Numbered from the stretch's first letter, positions 35,492 to 46,065 are shown. The stretch is DNA of 64,000 nt from Aneurinibacillus sp. Ricciae_BoGa-3 (GCF_028421645.1 NZ_CP116887.1:286001-350000), one strand, 5' to 3'. Made by a program: numbers and translations. Notes: generated from the letters alone by a model not told the origin.

Positions 35492-35535
35492 ATAATACAA
35501 TGTACTTTACTTAATGTTAAGTTTAGTCATATAAT
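35492..35535. promoter_or_regulatory. Divergent promoters and operator between repressor and integrase
   Basis: For the repressor (minus strand): TTAACA at 35520-35515, 17 bases, TATTAT at 35497-35492. For the integrase (plus strand): TTACTT at 35507-35512, 17 bases, TATAAT at 35530-35535. The inverted repeat ACTTAA-TG-TTAAGT at 35509-35522 covers both -35 boxes, an ideal place for the XRE repressor to act on both genes. Confidence 0.6.
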
Positions 35536-35591
35536 ATCATTGCAAGTTATTTGTTGTCCAGCAGAAAAATATAGGAAGGGGTGCTAATTAT

Positions 35592-36746
35592 ATGGCTGGT
35601 TCAGTACATAAGGAAGGAAGTACTTGGTATTATATGTTGGAGCTTGGTAAAGATCAGCAAGGCAAACGGAAGAGGAAGAAGAAGAGAGGATTTAAAACAA
35701 AAAGGGAAGCACTTAAAGAACTTGCTGAAGCAGAGACTGCTTTAAATAAAGGGGTTTACGTAGAAGATGATCAACTTACTCTTGGTGAATATCTTCAATT
35801 CTGGTTAAAGCATTATGCAAAAATTAATACAGCGGAAAGGACATATGAAGGGTATTGTTCCATGATCCATGCACACATTATTCCAGCATTGGGGCATTTT
35901 AAGCTTTCAAAACTTACACCTTTTCATTTACAGAGTTATTATGCAGAAAAACTCAAAGACGGACGATATGATGGTAAAGGTGGCTTATCAGCCCGTACAG
36001 TTAAACATCATCATCGGTTAATTTCAAAGGCATTAAAGGATGCTGTAAAGTGGCAAAAGATTATACGAAATGTGGCAGAAGTGGTAGATCCCCCTAAGCC
36101 CAAAAAAGTTGAAATAAACCCACTTAGTGTAAATGAGATAAAAAGGCTGTTACAAGTTGCGTATCAGTCAACACAATATTATCCTATCATCTTTACAGCT
36201 ATTCATACGGGAATGAGAAGAGGAGAACTGTTGGGATTATGTTGGAAAGACGTTGATTTAAGCAATGGTATTATCCGTGTTAGACAAACATTACAGATGA
36301 TTGTAGGAACAGGAATTATATTTAAGGAGCCTAAGAGTGGAAAAGGACGCACTGTTACTATGACAACCGCACTCATTAATATGCTCCAAAATCATAAAAT
36401 ACAGCAAAATAAAAGCAAGCTAGCGTTCGGAGATATATATCAAGATTATGGGTTAGTTTTTACTCAGGGAAACGGTAAGTACATACAGCCGTCAGAATTG
36501 ACCAAAGCATTTAAGAAGATGGTAAATGAAGCGAGGGTAACAAAAGTTCGATTCCATGATTTGCGTCATACCCATGCAACTTTATTATTACAGCAAAACA
36601 TACACGCTAAAGTAGTTTCTGAACGATTAGGGCATTCCACTATAGGTATCACTCTTGATACCTACTCTCATGTTCTCCCTAATATGCAAAAAGAGGCTGC
36701 TCAAAAATTTGATTTCCTGCTTGATGAAATGAGCAAGAAAGCATAG
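35592..36746 (+). CDS. int: Tyrosine integrase of the selC element
   Basis: A 384-residue phage-type integrase. It has an N-terminal AP2-like arm-binding domain (about 1-55: GSTWYYMLELGKDQQGKRKRKK), a SAM-like core-binding domain (about 60-165), and a C-terminal catalytic domain with the Arg in HTGMRRGEL, the HxxR in HDLRHTHA, the His in LGHSTIG and the nucleophile Tyr in LDTYSHVL. It ends 128 bases before the tRNA-Sec att core and is the obvious enzyme for integration at selC. The start at 35592 follows AGGAAGGGG. All catalytic residues are present, so it looks active. Confidence 0.95.
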   Translation: MAGSVHKEGSTWYYMLELGKDQQGKRKRKKKRGFKTKREALKELAEAETALNKGVYVEDDQLTLGEYLQFWLKHYAKINTAERTYEGYCSMIHAHIIPALGHFKLSKLTPFHLQSYYAEKLKDGRYDGKGGLSARTVKHHHRLISKALKDAVKWQKIIRNVAEVVDPPKPKKVEINPLSVNEIKRLLQVAYQSTQYYPIIFTAIHTGMRRGELLGLCWKDVDLSNGIIRVRQTLQMIVGTGIIFKEPKSGKGRTVTMTTALINMLQNHKIQQNKSKLAFGDIYQDYGLVFTQGNGKYIQPSELTKAFKKMVNEARVTKVRFHDLRHTHATLLLQQNIHAKVVSERLGHSTIGITLDTYSHVLPNMQKEAAQKFDFLLDEMSKKA

Positions 36747-36778
36747 AGGATGGGCTCCAAAATAAATAAAAACCACAA

Positions 36779-36801
36779 TGGCACCAAAATGGCACCAATT
36801 T
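36779..36801 (+). repeat. Right arm-type integrase site (candidate)
   Basis: TGGCACCAAAATGGCACCAA and following TTT: an internal repeat of TGGCACCAA, matching the left copy at 7410-7433. It lies 73 bp inside the right att core and just after int. Confidence 0.55.
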
Positions 36802-36873
36802 GAAATTTCATGTGCCTCTGGGTTATAGGTTTTTCCAAGTGTGGAAGTCGAGGGAAGCCTTGTTATATAAGAA

Positions 36874-36938
36874 TTGGCGGGAGTGGGTGCGAATCGAACA
36901 CACCAGCGACTACACGAGCCGCTCACTCGGTTTTGAAG
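36874..36938 (-). repeat. attR: 3' part of selC shared with attL
   Basis: This 65-base sequence is identical to 7227-7291. It covers the tRNA-Sec 3' end through the anticodon loop. Homology stops after the loop, so strand exchange took place between here and the CCA end. Confidence 0.95.
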
Positions 36939-36971
36939 ACCGGGGAGGGCACCAGCACCCCATCCACCCCC
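36875..36971 (-). tRNA. selC: tRNA-Sec (anticodon UCA)
   Basis: On the minus strand the sequence starts GGGGGTGG and ends CCACTCCC-G-CCA, giving an 8-bp acceptor with one G-U pair, as in bacterial tRNA-Sec. The T-arm is GTGTG-TTCGATT-CGCAC, the variable arm is a long AGCGGC/GTCGCT stem, and the anticodon loop CTTCAAA carries TCA. Total length is 97 nt with an encoded CCA. It reads UGA as selenocysteine with SelB, whose gene lies next door. The 3' two-thirds is the att repeat, so the element restores the gene on integration. Confidence 0.93.
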
Positions 36972-37160
36972 ATATTGCTATGAAATTCTGTATCGCCATG
37001 CCCGAAGCAAATTATACGTCAACAAAACCGTGTTGTGAACCCCTAAAGGTTTCAGAGATCATGCAGCCTCATTTCCCTTTCATTTATAAATGGATTATTC
37101 TATGCTAAATAGGAGTGAACGGTCAGCATTTCATTATGCAGCCAGGGAAAGGGATGACAT

Positions 37161-39119
37161 ATGATAGACAATAGTGAAGGTTTGCGTCATACAATCGGCA
37201 TCGCCGGCCACATTGACCATGGAAAAACTTCGTTAACCCGGCAGCTCACAGGGATAGATACGGACCGGTTAAAAGAAGAAAAAGAACGGAGTATCTCCAT
37301 AGAGCTCGGGTTCGCACCCTTCAAGCTGCCGGACGGTAAAACAATTGGAGTCGTGGATGTTCCGGGCCACGAGCGCTTTATCAGGCAGATGATTGCGGGC
37401 GCCGCAGGCATTGATCTCGTTGTCTTAGTGATAGCTGCCGACGAAGGCGTCATGCCGCAAACACAAGAACACACCGATATTCTTGGCTACCTAGGCATCG
37501 AACGCGGCATCATCGTGCTCACGAAAGCTGATACCGTGGATGATGAATGGCTTGAGCTCGTCAAGCAAGAGACCGCAGAGTGGGCTTCCGGCACTTTTTT
37601 GGCGGGGGCTCCTATGCTGGCTGTCAGCTCAAAAACCGGAGCGGGGATAGGCGAGCTCCGCCTGATGATAGAGCGTGAACTGGAGCGCATACCGCCGCGC
37701 AGCAGCCAGGCGCCTTTTCGCATGCCGATCGACCGTTCCTTCCATATAAAAGGGGCGGGTACGGTTGTTACAGGTACGGTATACGAAGGTAAAGCGGTTG
37801 AAGGGGATGTGCTGGAACTTCTGCCTGAGGGAATGACTGTGCGAGTCCGGCAACTGCATGAGCACAGCCGGCAGGTAGATGGGGTGTTTGCCGGACAGCG
37901 TGCAGCCATTAATATCGCGGGAACTGACACGGCGGCCAGAGGCATGACGCTGGCGTCACCCGGATATTTTAAGGCCACACAGAGAATCGATGTCCTATTA
38001 TCCTCTCTGCCAAACCAGGAGCTTCCGCTCAAACAACGCAGCCGGGTTCGCCTCCATATTGGTACAGCTGAAGTGATTGGCAAGGTTATTTTCTACGACC
38101 GAAATACGATGCAGCATGGTGAGACAGCTGCATGCCAGCTGGAGCTACAGGAGCCCATAGCCGCCAAGAAAGGTGAGCCTTTTATCGTACGCAGGCTTTC
38201 ACCGGCTGAAACAATTGGCGGGGGGCAGGTGCTTGATCCGTATGCCAGTCGCCACCGTTTCGGACAGGCTACGGCAGACAGGTTAAACAAGCTAGCGCAA
38301 GGGGAACCGGCGGAACTGCTTGTACAGGTTCTAGAGCGAGCTTTATATACGGATATACAAGGATTATCCAAACAGCTTGCAGTAAACGAAGAAGAAATGA
38401 AGCAACTCGTCCTTAAGATGGCTGAAGAGGGAGAGATTCGTCTTCTAGGGGGGCGGTTGGAACAGTCGGCACACCAGCCATTTGTGGTGCTAGCCCACAC
38501 GCTGGACATCTGGAAAGAACAGATACAGCATGAGCTTGCCGAGTACCACGCCAAACACCCCATGCGTCCGGGGATGAAGAAAGCTTCTCTGCAGAGTGCT
38601 TTGTTTCAGAATCTTCCGGATCGATTGTGGCGCTATATAATAGAAGAAATGGATAGCACAGGTGTGATAAAGGAGTCTCAGGAATGGATTTGCCTCACCG
38701 GTTTCTCGCCTTCTTTTCCTGCATCGAGGCGCTCTGCGATTGAGGACGCTCTAAGAGAACTGCGCAATGCTGGGTTGACCCCGCCGGCATGGACCGTGCT
38801 TATGGACAAACACAGCATAGCTGAGCATCTCGCGGGAGACTTAAAAGCGCTGCTTCTTAACAGAACAGAGATTTTGCAACTGGAGGACGACCTCTATATC
38901 TATAAAGCGGAGTGGGATAAAGGCGTTCAAACGCTCCGCAGCAAAACGGAACAGTCACAAACGATTACACCTGCTGTTGTGCGCGAAATACTCGGCCTCT
39001 CCCGCAAATTCATGATTCCGCTTCTAGAGTCGCTTGACAGAAATAAGCTTACAAAGCGTGTAGAGGATGGCCGGGTATGGCTCGATCAGGGAAATCGTAA
39101 ACCTGAACAGAAAAATTAG
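37161..39119 (+). CDS. selB: Selenocysteine-specific elongation factor SelB
   Basis: A 652-residue translational GTPase. G1 is GHIDHGKT (16-23), the effector region [10 protein letters not shown] (with Ser where EF-Tu has Thr-Asp), G3 DVPGHERF and G4 TKAD. EF-Tu-like domains II and III follow. The C-terminal ~280 residues form winged-helix repeats that in SelB bind the SECIS hairpin of selenoprotein mRNAs. It delivers Sec-tRNA to UGA codons. selC lies just upstream on the other strand, so the two form a selenocysteine locus. The next gene is rpsJ. ATG 37161 follows AAAGGGATGA. No selA, selD or selenoprotein gene is in the window. Confidence 0.93.
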   Translation: MIDNSEGLRHTIGIAGHIDHGKTSLTRQLTGIDTDRLKEEKERSISIELGFAPFKLPDGKTIGVVDVPGHERFIRQMIAGAAGIDLVVLVIAADEGVMPQTQEHTDILGYLGIERGIIVLTKADTVDDEWLELVKQETAEWASGTFLAGAPMLAVSSKTGAGIGELRLMIERELERIPPRSSQAPFRMPIDRSFHIKGAGTVVTGTVYEGKAVEGDVLELLPEGMTVRVRQLHEHSRQVDGVFAGQRAAINIAGTDTAARGMTLASPGYFKATQRIDVLLSSLPNQELPLKQRSRVRLHIGTAEVIGKVIFYDRNTMQHGETAACQLELQEPIAAKKGEPFIVRRLSPAETIGGGQVLDPYASRHRFGQATADRLNKLAQGEPAELLVQVLERALYTDIQGLSKQLAVNEEEMKQLVLKMAEEGEIRLLGGRLEQSAHQPFVVLAHTLDIWKEQIQHELAEYHAKHPMRPGMKKASLQSALFQNLPDRLWRYIIEEMDSTGVIKESQEWICLTGFSPSFPASRRSAIEDALRELRNAGLTPPAWTVLMDKHSIAEHLAGDLKALLLNRTEILQLEDDLYIYKAEWDKGVQTLRSKTEQSQTITPAVVREILGLSRKFMIPLLESLDRNKLTKRVEDGRVWLDQGNRKPEQKN

Positions 39120-39127
39120 GTATTCGC

Positions 39128-39228
39128 TTGCTTTTTGTTCATGAATACGTTAATATATACAAGGTCTGAGTTGTTTATTCAAAACAACGAAGAAAAACCT
39201 TGCGTCCCACGTTATGATTCGATATAAT
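39128..39228 (+). promoter_or_regulatory. Tandem promoters of the S10 operon
   Basis: P1: TTGCTT at 39128-39133, 17 bases, TAATAT at 39151-39156. P2: TTGCGT at 39200-39205, 17 bases, TATAAT at 39223-39228. P2 is the better match and leaves a leader of about 125 bases before rpsJ. Confidence 0.6.
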
Positions 39229-39268
39229 GAGGGACATTGGTCGATGGACGCGATGATGTGGGAGGTTG

Positions 39269-39312
39269 CTGACACACCCGGCTCCGATGCCATGGCCGGC
39301 GTCAGGTTTTTT
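39269..39312 (+). promoter_or_regulatory. Attenuator-like hairpin in the rpsJ leader
   Basis: CTGAC at 39269-39273 and CCGGC pair with GCCGG and GTCAG (ending 39305), followed by six Ts at 39307-39312. A terminator-shaped hairpin between promoter and first gene suggests transcription attenuation of the S10 operon. A ribosomal protein regulator such as L4 is possible but not shown. Confidence 0.45.
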
Positions 39313-39336
39313 CCACTGAGAACTGTCCGTTTCTAA

Positions 39337-39669
<333 letters not shown>

Positions 39670-39741
39670 GCTTTGAAACAACTATCGAATTTAAACGAAC
39701 GTTTAAAATAAACAACAATATTTATTTAGGAGGTGGCTCTC

Positions 39742-40374
39742 ATGACTAAAGGAATCTTAGGTAGAAAAGTTGGGATGACTCAAGTTTTTACCGCTGAAGG
39801 CATTGTTGTTCCTGTAACAGTAATCGAAGCAGGTCCTTGCGTAGTTCTTCAAAAGAAAGACGCAACGACTGACGGATATGAAGCAGTTCAAATCGGCTTC
39901 GCTGACAAAAAGGAAATTCGTGCTAACAAGCCTGAAAAAGGCCATGCGGCAAAAGCTAAAACAACACCTAAGCGCTTCGTACGTGAACTTCGCAATGTGG
40001 ATTTATCCCAATACGAAGTCGGTCAAGAGCTGAAAGCTGATGTATTTGCAGAAGGTGACATCATTGATGTAACCGGAACTTCAAAAGGTAAAGGTTTTGC
40101 TGGTGCGATCAAACGCCACGGACAAAGCCGCGGACCAATGGCGCACGGTTCACGTTACCATCGCCGTCCTGGTTCAATGGGTTCTATCGCTGCTAACCGC
40201 GTTCTTAAAGGTAAAGCATTACCTGGACGTATGGGTGGAGAGAAAGTTACCATTCAGAACCTGCAGGTTGTATCTGTTGATACAGATCGTAATCTTCTAC
40301 TCGTTAAAGGTGCTATTCCAGGCCCTAAAAATAGTTTCGTAACAATCAAGAGTGCCGTTAAGGGCGGCAAATAA
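39742..40374 (+). CDS. rplC: 50S ribosomal protein L3
   Basis: A 210-residue protein starting [16 protein letters not shown], the L3 signature. The conserved loop near the peptidyl transferase centre is visible as [20 protein letters not shown]. It is one of the first proteins to assemble on 23S rRNA. ATG 39742 follows AGGAGGTGG; an upstream GTG at 39733 overlaps that site and is rejected. Confidence 0.98.
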   Translation: MTKGILGRKVGMTQVFTAEGIVVPVTVIEAGPCVVLQKKDATTDGYEAVQIGFADKKEIRANKPEKGHAAKAKTTPKRFVRELRNVDLSQYEVGQELKADVFAEGDIIDVTGTSKGKGFAGAIKRHGQSRGPMAHGSRYHRRPGSMGSIAANRVLKGKALPGRMGGEKVTIQNLQVVSVDTDRNLLLVKGAIPGPKNSFVTIKSAVKGGK

Positions 40375-40394
40375 TCAGGAAAGGAGGACTCCCA

Positions 40395-41018
40395 ATGCCT
40401 AAAGTAACTTTGTTTAATCAAGCAGGCTCACAAGTGGGCGAAATCGAATTAGCGGATTCCGTTTTCGGTATCGAACCTAATGCTTCTGTGCTTGCAGACG
40501 CTGTAATCATGCAACAAGCTTCTTTACGCGCTGGTACGCATGCTGTTAAGAATCGTTCAGCAGTTCGCGGTGGCGGCCGTAAACCTTGGAAACAAAAAGG
40601 AACAGGACGCGCTCGTCAGGGTAGCATTCGTTCACCACAATGGGTAGGTGGTGGTGTAGTTTTCGGACCGACTCCACGCAGCTATTCTTTCAAATTGCCT
40701 AAGAAAGTTCGCCGTCTGGCAATTAAATCCGCTCTTTCTACTAAGGTAAAAAATGATGAAATCGTCGTTCTCGATGCACTGAGCTTGAATGCACCGAAAA
40801 CAAAAGAAATGGTCAGCGTACTTAGCGGCCTGAATATCGACAGAAAAGTTCTTGTTGTTACTGGTGAATACAACGATGCGGTTGCACGTTCCGCTCGCAA
40901 TATTCCTGGTGTAAAATTTGTTGCTGCAGATGGAATCAATGTACTTGATGTTCTCCATCATGACAAACTGCTCATTACGCAGGACGCAGTGGCAAAAGTT
41001 GAGGAGGTGCTTGCATGA
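40395..41018 (+). CDS. rplD: 50S ribosomal protein L4
   Basis: A 207-residue protein with the basic loop [20 protein letters not shown] that reaches into the exit tunnel. In E. coli L4 regulates the S10 operon; the leader hairpin here makes the same idea testable. It starts 20 bases after rplC, behind AAAGGAGG. Its last 4 bases overlap rplW, so translation is coupled. Confidence 0.98.
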   Translation: MPKVTLFNQAGSQVGEIELADSVFGIEPNASVLADAVIMQQASLRAGTHAVKNRSAVRGGGRKPWKQKGTGRARQGSIRSPQWVGGGVVFGPTPRSYSFKLPKKVRRLAIKSALSTKVKNDEIVVLDALSLNAPKTKEMVSVLSGLNIDRKVLVVTGEYNDAVARSARNIPGVKFVAADGINVLDVLHHDKLLITQDAVAKVEEVLA

Positions 41019-41308
41019 TGAAAGATCCTCGTGATGTTATCAAGCGCCCGGTTATTACCGAACGTACTGCTGACATGATGTCCAGCAACAAATACGTATT
41101 TGAAGTTGATTTGCGTGCAAACAAAACCGAAATCAAAGATGCGGTTCAACGCATTTTCGATGTGAAGGTTGTCAACGTGAACACAATGCGTGTTAAAGGT
41201 AAACCGAAGCGCGTAGGCAAATATTCTGGATACCGTTCTGACTGGAAGAAAGCAATTGTTCAATTAAGCGAAGATAGTAAAGCTCTTGAATTCTTTGAAG
41301 GTGTTTAA
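41015..41308 (+). CDS. rplW: 50S ribosomal protein L23
   Basis: A 97-residue protein. [16 protein letters not shown] is the N-terminal family signature. L23 sits at the exit of the peptide tunnel and is the docking point for SRP and trigger factor. The ATGATGA overlap with rplD leaves 41015 or 41018 as possible starts; the ribosome binding site GAGGAGGTG favours 41015. Confidence 0.97.
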   Translation: MMKDPRDVIKRPVITERTADMMSSNKYVFEVDLRANKTEIKDAVQRIFDVKVVNVNTMRVKGKPKRVGKYSGYRSDWKKAIVQLSEDSKALEFFEGV

Positions 41309-41337
41309 TCAACGACAGAGCGAAGGAGGGAAATTAA

Positions 41338-42168
41338 ATGGCAATTAAAAAGTATAAACCGACTTCTCCTGGTCGCCGTCAAATGACTGTGTCTACTTTT
41401 GAAGAGATCACAACTTCAACTCCTGAGAAATCATTGCTTGCTCCGAAGTCTAAGACAGCAGGCCGTAACAATCAGGGTAAAATCACAGTTCGTCATCACG
41501 GTGGCGGTCACAAACAGAAGTACCGTGTTATTGACTTCAAACGTACAAAAGATGGTATTCCAGGCAAAGTTGCTACAATCGAATACGATCCGAACCGTTC
41601 CGCTAACATCGCACTCATTAACTATGCAGACGGTGAAAAGCGGTACATCCTGGCTCCTAACGGCTTAACAGTAGGTACTGTTATTATGTCCGGACCGGAT
41701 GCAGACATCAAAGTAGGTAACGCACTTCCACTGGAAAACATTCCGGTTGGTACGGTTATCCACAACATCGAATTAAAACCTGGCAAAGGCGGACAGCTTG
41801 TTCGTTCTGCAGGTGCAGAAGCTCAACTTCTTGGTAAAGACGGCGACTTCGCAATCGTGCGTCTTGCTTCTGGCGAAACCCGCATGATTCACAAAGAATG
41901 CCGTGCAACAATCGGCCAGGTTGGAAACCTTGATCATGAGCTTATCACGATCGGTAAAGCAGGCCGTACCCGCTGGTTAGGCGTTCGCCCAACAGTCCGC
42001 GGATCTGTTATGAACCCGAACGATCACCCACACGGTGGTGGTGAAGGCCGCGCTCCAATCGGTCGCAGTGGCCCAATGACTCCTTGGGGTAAACCAACTC
42101 TTGGTGCGAAAACACGCAAGAAGAGGAAACATTCCAGCAAGTACATCGTTCGCAGCCGTAAAAAATAA
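41338..42168 (+). CDS. rplB: 50S ribosomal protein L2
   Basis: A 276-residue protein starting [16 protein letters not shown]. The C-terminal segment [15 protein letters not shown] carries the conserved histidine near the peptidyl transferase centre. L2 is needed for subunit joining. Length is normal. AAGGAGGG precedes the start. Confidence 0.98.
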   Translation: MAIKKYKPTSPGRRQMTVSTFEEITTSTPEKSLLAPKSKTAGRNNQGKITVRHHGGGHKQKYRVIDFKRTKDGIPGKVATIEYDPNRSANIALINYADGEKRYILAPNGLTVGTVIMSGPDADIKVGNALPLENIPVGTVIHNIELKPGKGGQLVRSAGAEAQLLGKDGDFAIVRLASGETRMIHKECRATIGQVGNLDHELITIGKAGRTRWLGVRPTVRGSVMNPNDHPHGGGEGRAPIGRSGPMTPWGKPTLGAKTRKKRKHSSKYIVRSRKK

Positions 42169-42225
42169 TGAACACAAGGTGCGGTCGATAGAAACCGCAC
42201 TTCTATCACGAAGGGAGGTTCGTAC

Positions 42226-42504
42226 ATGGGACGCAGCTTAAAAAAGGGACCTTTTGTTGACGACCATTTAATGAAAAAGGTCGAAGATCAGAACGCGAAA
42301 GGTGACAAGCGTGTTATCAAAACTTGGTCACGCCGCTCTACAATCTTCCCAGATTTCATCGGACACACATTTGCAGTGTATGATGGCCGCAAACACGTGC
42401 CTGTATACGTAACGGAAGACATGGTTGGCCACAAACTCGGTGAATTCGCACCGACTCGTACGTTCAAAGGCCACGTAGATTCCGATAAGAAAACAAAACG
42501 CTAA
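42226..42504 (+). CDS. rpsS: 30S ribosomal protein S19
   Basis: A 92-residue protein starting [18 protein letters not shown], with [17 protein letters not shown] in the middle, both S19 signatures. It sits in the 30S head with S13. AAGGGAGG lies upstream. The 57-base gap after rplB is longer than most in the operon but shows no gene. Confidence 0.98.
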   Translation: MGRSLKKGPFVDDHLMKKVEDQNAKGDKRVIKTWSRRSTIFPDFIGHTFAVYDGRKHVPVYVTEDMVGHKLGEFAPTRTFKGHVDSDKKTKR

Positions 42505-42539
42505 GTTATTTCATTGAACGCCAGAGAGGGGGTACCCAA

Positions 42540-42872
42540 ATGGAAGCAAAAGCTATTGCTCGTTATATCCGCATTGCTCCTCGTAAAGTTCGACTCGTTG
42601 TCGATCTGATCCGCGGAAAGCAAGTTGGTGAAGCTATCGCTATCCTTAAGCACACACCAAAAGCAGCTTCTCCGGTTATCGAGAAAGTTTTGATGTCTGC
42701 TGTAGCAAACGCTGAGCATAACTTAAATTTAGATTCTAATGACCTCGTAATCAGCAAAGTTTTCGTTGATGAAGGTCCAACACTGAAACGTTTCCGTCCT
42801 CGTGCAATGGGTCGTGCGAGTCGGATTAATAAACGTACCAGCCATATTACATTAGTTGTATCTGAAAAATAA
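42540..42872 (+). CDS. rplV: 50S ribosomal protein L22
   Basis: A 110-residue protein. Starts [19 protein letters not shown] and ends [13 protein letters not shown]. Its beta-hairpin ([12 protein letters not shown]) lines the exit tunnel with L4, a region where macrolide-resistance mutations occur; the wild-type pattern is seen. AGAGGGGG precedes ATG 42540. Confidence 0.97.
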   Translation: MEAKAIARYIRIAPRKVRLVVDLIRGKQVGEAIAILKHTPKAASPVIEKVLMSAVANAEHNLNLDSNDLVISKVFVDEGPTLKRFRPRAMGRASRINKRTSHITLVVSEK

Positions 42873-42885
42873 GGAGGGATAGCGC

Positions 42886-43548
42886 GTGGGTCAAAAAGTT
42901 AGCCCGGTAGGACTTCGGGTTGGCATTATCCGTGACTGGGAATCCAAGTGGTTCGCAGATAAAGATTATGCTACACTCTTACATGAAGATCTGAAGGTTC
43001 GCCAATATGTGAAAGACCAATTGAAAGACGCCTCTGTTTCTACTGTAGAAATTGAGCGCGCAGCCAACCGCTTAAACATAACTGTCCATACTGCTAAACC
43101 AGGCATGGTAATCGGTAAGGGTGGTTCAGAAGTTGAAAAACTTCGCAAAGCATTATCTAGCCTGACTGGCAAACGAGTACACATCAATATCAATGAAATT
43201 AAAAACCCTGATATGGATGCTACACTTGTTGCACAAAGCATTGCTCGCCAGTTAGAAAATCGTATTTCTTTCCGCCGTGCGCAGAAACAATCTCTGCAGC
43301 GCACTATGCGCGCAGGTGCTAAAGGTATCAAAACTATGGTAAGCGGACGTCTTGGCGGTGCTGATATCGCTCGTTCCGAAGGCTATAGCGAAGGTACAGT
43401 TCCTCTTCACACACTTCGTGCCGATATTGATTATGGTACAGCTGAAGCTGATACTACGTACGGAAAAATCGGTGTTAAAGTGTGGATTTATCGCGGAGAA
43501 GTTCTTCCTCAAGCGAAGAAGAGAAACACTGAGGAAGGAGGCCAATAA
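42886..43548 (+). CDS. rpsC: 30S ribosomal protein S3
   Basis: A 220-residue protein with GTG start behind AAGGAGG. The N-terminal signature is [19 protein letters not shown]; the KH domain has [13 protein letters not shown] with the GKGG RNA-binding loop. S3 helps form the mRNA entry tunnel and its helicase function. The C-terminal tail carries [10 protein letters not shown]. It ends 2 bases before rplP. Confidence 0.98.
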   Translation: MGQKVSPVGLRVGIIRDWESKWFADKDYATLLHEDLKVRQYVKDQLKDASVSTVEIERAANRLNITVHTAKPGMVIGKGGSEVEKLRKALSSLTGKRVHININEIKNPDMDATLVAQSIARQLENRISFRRAQKQSLQRTMRAGAKGIKTMVSGRLGGADIARSEGYSEGTVPLHTLRADIDYGTAEADTTYGKIGVKVWIYRGEVLPQAKKRNTEEGGQ

Positions 43549-43550
43549 TT

Positions 43551-43985
43551 ATGTTGATCCCTAAACGTGTTAAACACCGTAAGCAGCATCGCGGAAAAAT
43601 GAGAGGTCAAACTAAAGGCGGCGCAACCGTAAACTTTGGTGAATATGGCCTTCAAGCTCTGGAAGCTTCTTGGGTTACAAACCGTCAAATTGAAGCTGCC
43701 CGTATTGCAATGACTCGTTACATGAAACGTGGCGGTAAAGTATGGATTAAAATTTTCCCTGACAAACCGGTTACACAAAAACCTCTAGAAGTGCGGATGG
43801 GTTCCGGTAAAGGTTCCGTAGAACACTGGGTAGCAATCGTTAAGCCAGGCAAGATTATGTTTGAAATTGCGGGTGTTCCAGAAGAAGTAGCTCGTGAAGC
43901 AATGCGTCTCGCTATGCATAAGCTCCCAATCAAATGTAAATTTGTGAAACGGGAAGAATTGGGTGGTGACGTAAATGAAGGCTAA
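43551..43985 (+). CDS. rplP: 50S ribosomal protein L16
   Basis: A 144-residue protein starting [17 protein letters not shown]. The conserved loop with [14 protein letters not shown] lies near the A-site tRNA. L16 is a late-assembly protein of the 50S subunit. Its final 11 bases overlap rpmC, so the two are coupled. Length is normal. Confidence 0.98.
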   Translation: MLIPKRVKHRKQHRGKMRGQTKGGATVNFGEYGLQALEASWVTNRQIEAARIAMTRYMKRGGKVWIKIFPDKPVTQKPLEVRMGSGKGSVEHWVAIVKPGKIMFEIAGVPEEVAREAMRLAMHKLPIKCKFVKREELGGDVNEG

Positions 43986-44178
43986 TGAAATTCGCGACTT
44001 AACCACTGCCGAAATCGAACAAAAAGTTACTTCTTTGAAAGAAGAGCTTTTTAACCTCCGTTTTCAATTAGCAACAGGTCAACTGGATAGCCCTGCACGT
44101 ATTCGTCAGGTACGTAAGGATATCGCAAAAGCCAAAACCGTTCTTCGTGAGCGCGAATTAGGAATAGCTAATAGTTAA
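43975..44178 (+). CDS. rpmC: 50S ribosomal protein L29
   Basis: A 67-residue, mostly helical protein. It starts [17 protein letters not shown] and holds [18 protein letters not shown], the L29 signature. It binds near the tunnel exit beside L23. The start overlaps the end of rplP, with the ribosome binding site GGGTGG inside rplP. Confidence 0.97.
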   Translation: MKANEIRDLTTAEIEQKVTSLKEELFNLRFQLATGQLDSPARIRQVRKDIAKAKTVLRERELGIANS

Positions 44179-44195
44179 GAGAGGAGGTCGCAAAC

Positions 44196-44462
44196 ATGGC
44201 AGCAGAACGCAACAACCGTAAAGTAGTTCTCGGTCGAGTTGTATCCGATAAAATGGATAAAACAATCGTTGTTCTTGTTGAGACGTACAAAAATCACCCG
44301 TTGTATGGCAAGCGAGTGAAGTACTCCAAAAAGTTCAAAGCTCATGATGAGCAAAACGTTGCAAAAATCGGCGATCTAGTAAAAATTATGGAAACCCGTC
44401 CGCTTTCTAAAGATAAGCGTTTCAGACTGGTTGAAGTAGTAGAGAAAGCCGTAATCATCTAA
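44196..44462 (+). CDS. rpsQ: 30S ribosomal protein S17
   Basis: An 88-residue OB-fold protein. [19 protein letters not shown] and the following [14 protein letters not shown] are S17 signatures. It is a primary 16S rRNA-binding protein. AGAGGAGG lies before ATG 44196. Confidence 0.98.
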   Translation: MAAERNNRKVVLGRVVSDKMDKTIVVLVETYKNHPLYGKRVKYSKKFKAHDEQNVAKIGDLVKIMETRPLSKDKRFRLVEVVEKAVII

Positions 44463-44507
44463 TAAATTATAGATTCGTTCAGTTACATCTGAAGGGAGGG
44501 ACTCTCC

Positions 44508-44876
44508 GTGATTCAAACGCAAACACGTTTACGCGTAGCAGATAATTCTGGTGCAAAAGAATTAATGTGCATTAAAGTGCTCGGCGGTTCTGGTCGTAAG
44601 TTCGCTAATATTGGTGATGTTATCGTTTGTTCGGTAAAACAAGCTACACCAGGTGGCGTTGTCAAGAAAGGCGATGTAGTAAAAGCTGTTATCGTTCGTT
44701 CTAAAAGCGGCTCCCGCCGTAAAGACGGTTCTTACATCCGTTTCGATGAAAACGCAGCGGTAATTGTCCGAGATGACAAGAGCCCGCGTGGAACTCGTAT
44801 CTTCGGGCCTGTTGCTCGGGAACTTCGCGATAAAGACTTCATGAAAATCGTTTCCCTGGCTCCTGAAGTACTGTAA
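44508..44876 (+). CDS. rplN: 50S ribosomal protein L14
   Basis: A 122-residue protein with GTG start ([18 protein letters not shown]), the invariant L14 opening. [14 protein letters not shown] near the end is also conserved. L14 sits at the subunit interface and is the target of silencing factor RsfS. GAAGGGAGGG is upstream. Confidence 0.98.
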   Translation: MIQTQTRLRVADNSGAKELMCIKVLGGSGRKFANIGDVIVCSVKQATPGGVVKKGDVVKAVIVRSKSGSRRKDGSYIRFDENAAVIVRDDKSPRGTRIFGPVARELRDKDFMKIVSLAPEVL

Positions 44877-44917
44877 TTCCCTAATATAAAGATTATGTTC
44901 GACAAGGAGGTGCCGTC

Positions 44918-45247
44918 ATGTCCGAACGTCAAAAATTGCACGTGAAAACCGGTGATGACGTAGTCGTTATCAGCGGAAAAGATAAAGGTAAAAAAGGACG
45001 TATTCTTGCTGCTTACCCAAAAACTGGCCGAGTGCTGGTTGAAGGTGTGAATATGGTAAAGAAACATACTCGTCCGAACGCCGCTAATCCACAAGGCGGA
45101 ATCGTTACGCAGGAAGGTGCAATTCACTCTTCCAACGTAATGATCGTGGATCCGAAAACAGGCGAACCAACTCGTATTGGTCATAAAATTGTGGACGGAA
45201 AGAAAGTACGCATTGCAAAAAAATCTGGCGAAGCACTTGATAAGTAG
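44918..45247 (+). CDS. rplX: 50S ribosomal protein L24
   Basis: A 109-residue protein with a KOW motif near its start ([19 protein letters not shown]) and VKKHTRPN after it. L24 starts 50S assembly near the tunnel exit. ACAAGGAGG precedes ATG 44918. Length is a little above the usual ~103. Confidence 0.97.
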   Translation: MSERQKLHVKTGDDVVVISGKDKGKKGRILAAYPKTGRVLVEGVNMVKKHTRPNAANPQGGIVTQEGAIHSSNVMIVDPKTGEPTRIGHKIVDGKKVRIAKKSGEALDK

Positions 45248-45273
45248 TCAGGTCGAAAGGAGGTCACTTAGAG

Positions 45274-45816
45274 ATGGCTGCAAGAATGCAAGAAGTATAT
45301 AACGAGAAAATCGTTCCTGCTTTAATGTCTAAGTTCAACTATAAATCTGTTATGCAGGCTCCGAAAATCGACAAAATTGTTATCAACGTTGGTTTAGGTG
45401 AAGCTGTATCCAATCCGAAAGTTCTTGACGGCGCAGTTCGAGATATCGAGCTTATCGCAGGTCAAAAACCGGTTGTAACGCGCGCTAAGAAATCAATCGC
45501 AGGCTTCCGCCTTCGTGAAGGCATGCCGATCGGCGTGAAGGTTACGCTTCGCGGTGAGCGCATGTATCATTTCTTAGACAAATTATTTAATATCTCTCTT
45601 CCTCGTGTACGTGACTTCCGCGGTATCTCCAACAAAGCGTTTGATGGACGCGGAAACTACACACTTGGTCTGAAAGAACAATTGATTTTCCCTGAAATTG
45701 AGTATGATAAAGTTGACGCAATCCGCGGTATGGATATCGTTATTGTTACTACGGCTAATACGGACGAAGAAGCCCGCGAACTGTTAACACAACTGGGCGC
45801 GCCCTTCACTAAATAG
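45274..45816 (+). CDS. rplE: 50S ribosomal protein L5
   Basis: A 180-residue protein. The family signatures [12 protein letters not shown] and [16 protein letters not shown] are visible. L5 binds 5S rRNA and contacts the P-site tRNA. The start is probably ATG 45274, although AAAGGAGG is 11 bases away; ATG 45286 is a second choice. Confidence 0.97.
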   Translation: MAARMQEVYNEKIVPALMSKFNYKSVMQAPKIDKIVINVGLGEAVSNPKVLDGAVRDIELIAGQKPVVTRAKKSIAGFRLREGMPIGVKVTLRGERMYHFLDKLFNISLPRVRDFRGISNKAFDGRGNYTLGLKEQLIFPEIEYDKVDAIRGMDIVIVTTANTDEEARELLTQLGAPFTK

Positions 45817-45849
45817 TTTCGGAATTTGAATCGATAAGGAGGGAAACAC

Positions 45850-46035
45850 GTGGCTAAAAAATCTATGGTTGTAAAAGCGAACCGTAAGCCGAAGTTTAAA
45901 GTACAAGAGTACACACGCTGCGAACGTTGTGGCCGTCCACACTCTGTATATCGTAAATTTAAACTTTGCCGAATTTGCATTCGCGAACTGGCCTATGCAG
46001 GCCAACTGCCTGGAGTGAAAAAAGCAAGCTGGTAA
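45850..46035 (+). CDS. rpsN: 30S ribosomal protein S14, zinc-binding type Z
   Basis: A 61-residue protein with GTG start. It has a four-cysteine zinc ribbon: [20 protein letters not shown]. This is the short C+ form of S14 that is usual in Bacilli and needs zinc; zinc-free paralogs replace it during starvation. AAGGAGGG is upstream. Confidence 0.98.
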   Translation: MAKKSMVVKANRKPKFKVQEYTRCERCGRPHSVYRKFKLCRICIRELAYAGQLPGVKKASW

Positions 46036-46065
46036 ACCCCTGTAAACGGGAAGGAGGTTAAACAT

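Larger units (their letters stand above)
7227..36938. mobile_element. 29.7-kb integrative element in selC carrying a defence island
   Basis: The segment is bounded by a perfect 65-bp direct repeat (7227-7291 and 36874-36938) derived from the 3' part of the selenocysteine tRNA. A tyrosine integrase sits just inside the right end, beside an XRE repressor and an excisionase-like HTH protein. A HUH Rep lies near the left end. No conjugation, relaxase-coupling or virion genes are seen. Cargo is a Kiwa-like pair, a BREX-like operon, an intein-like homing protein and a DUF262-HEPN pair. The region is visibly more AT-rich and has longer intergenic stretches than the ribosomal cluster to its right. 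IME or phage-satellite-like status is inferred. Confidence 0.9.

Noticed and set aside
37487..38083. 198-codon frame antisense to selB
   Set aside because: Shadow frame from GC-rich codon usage of selB; Ser/Arg-rich low-information protein and no start signal.
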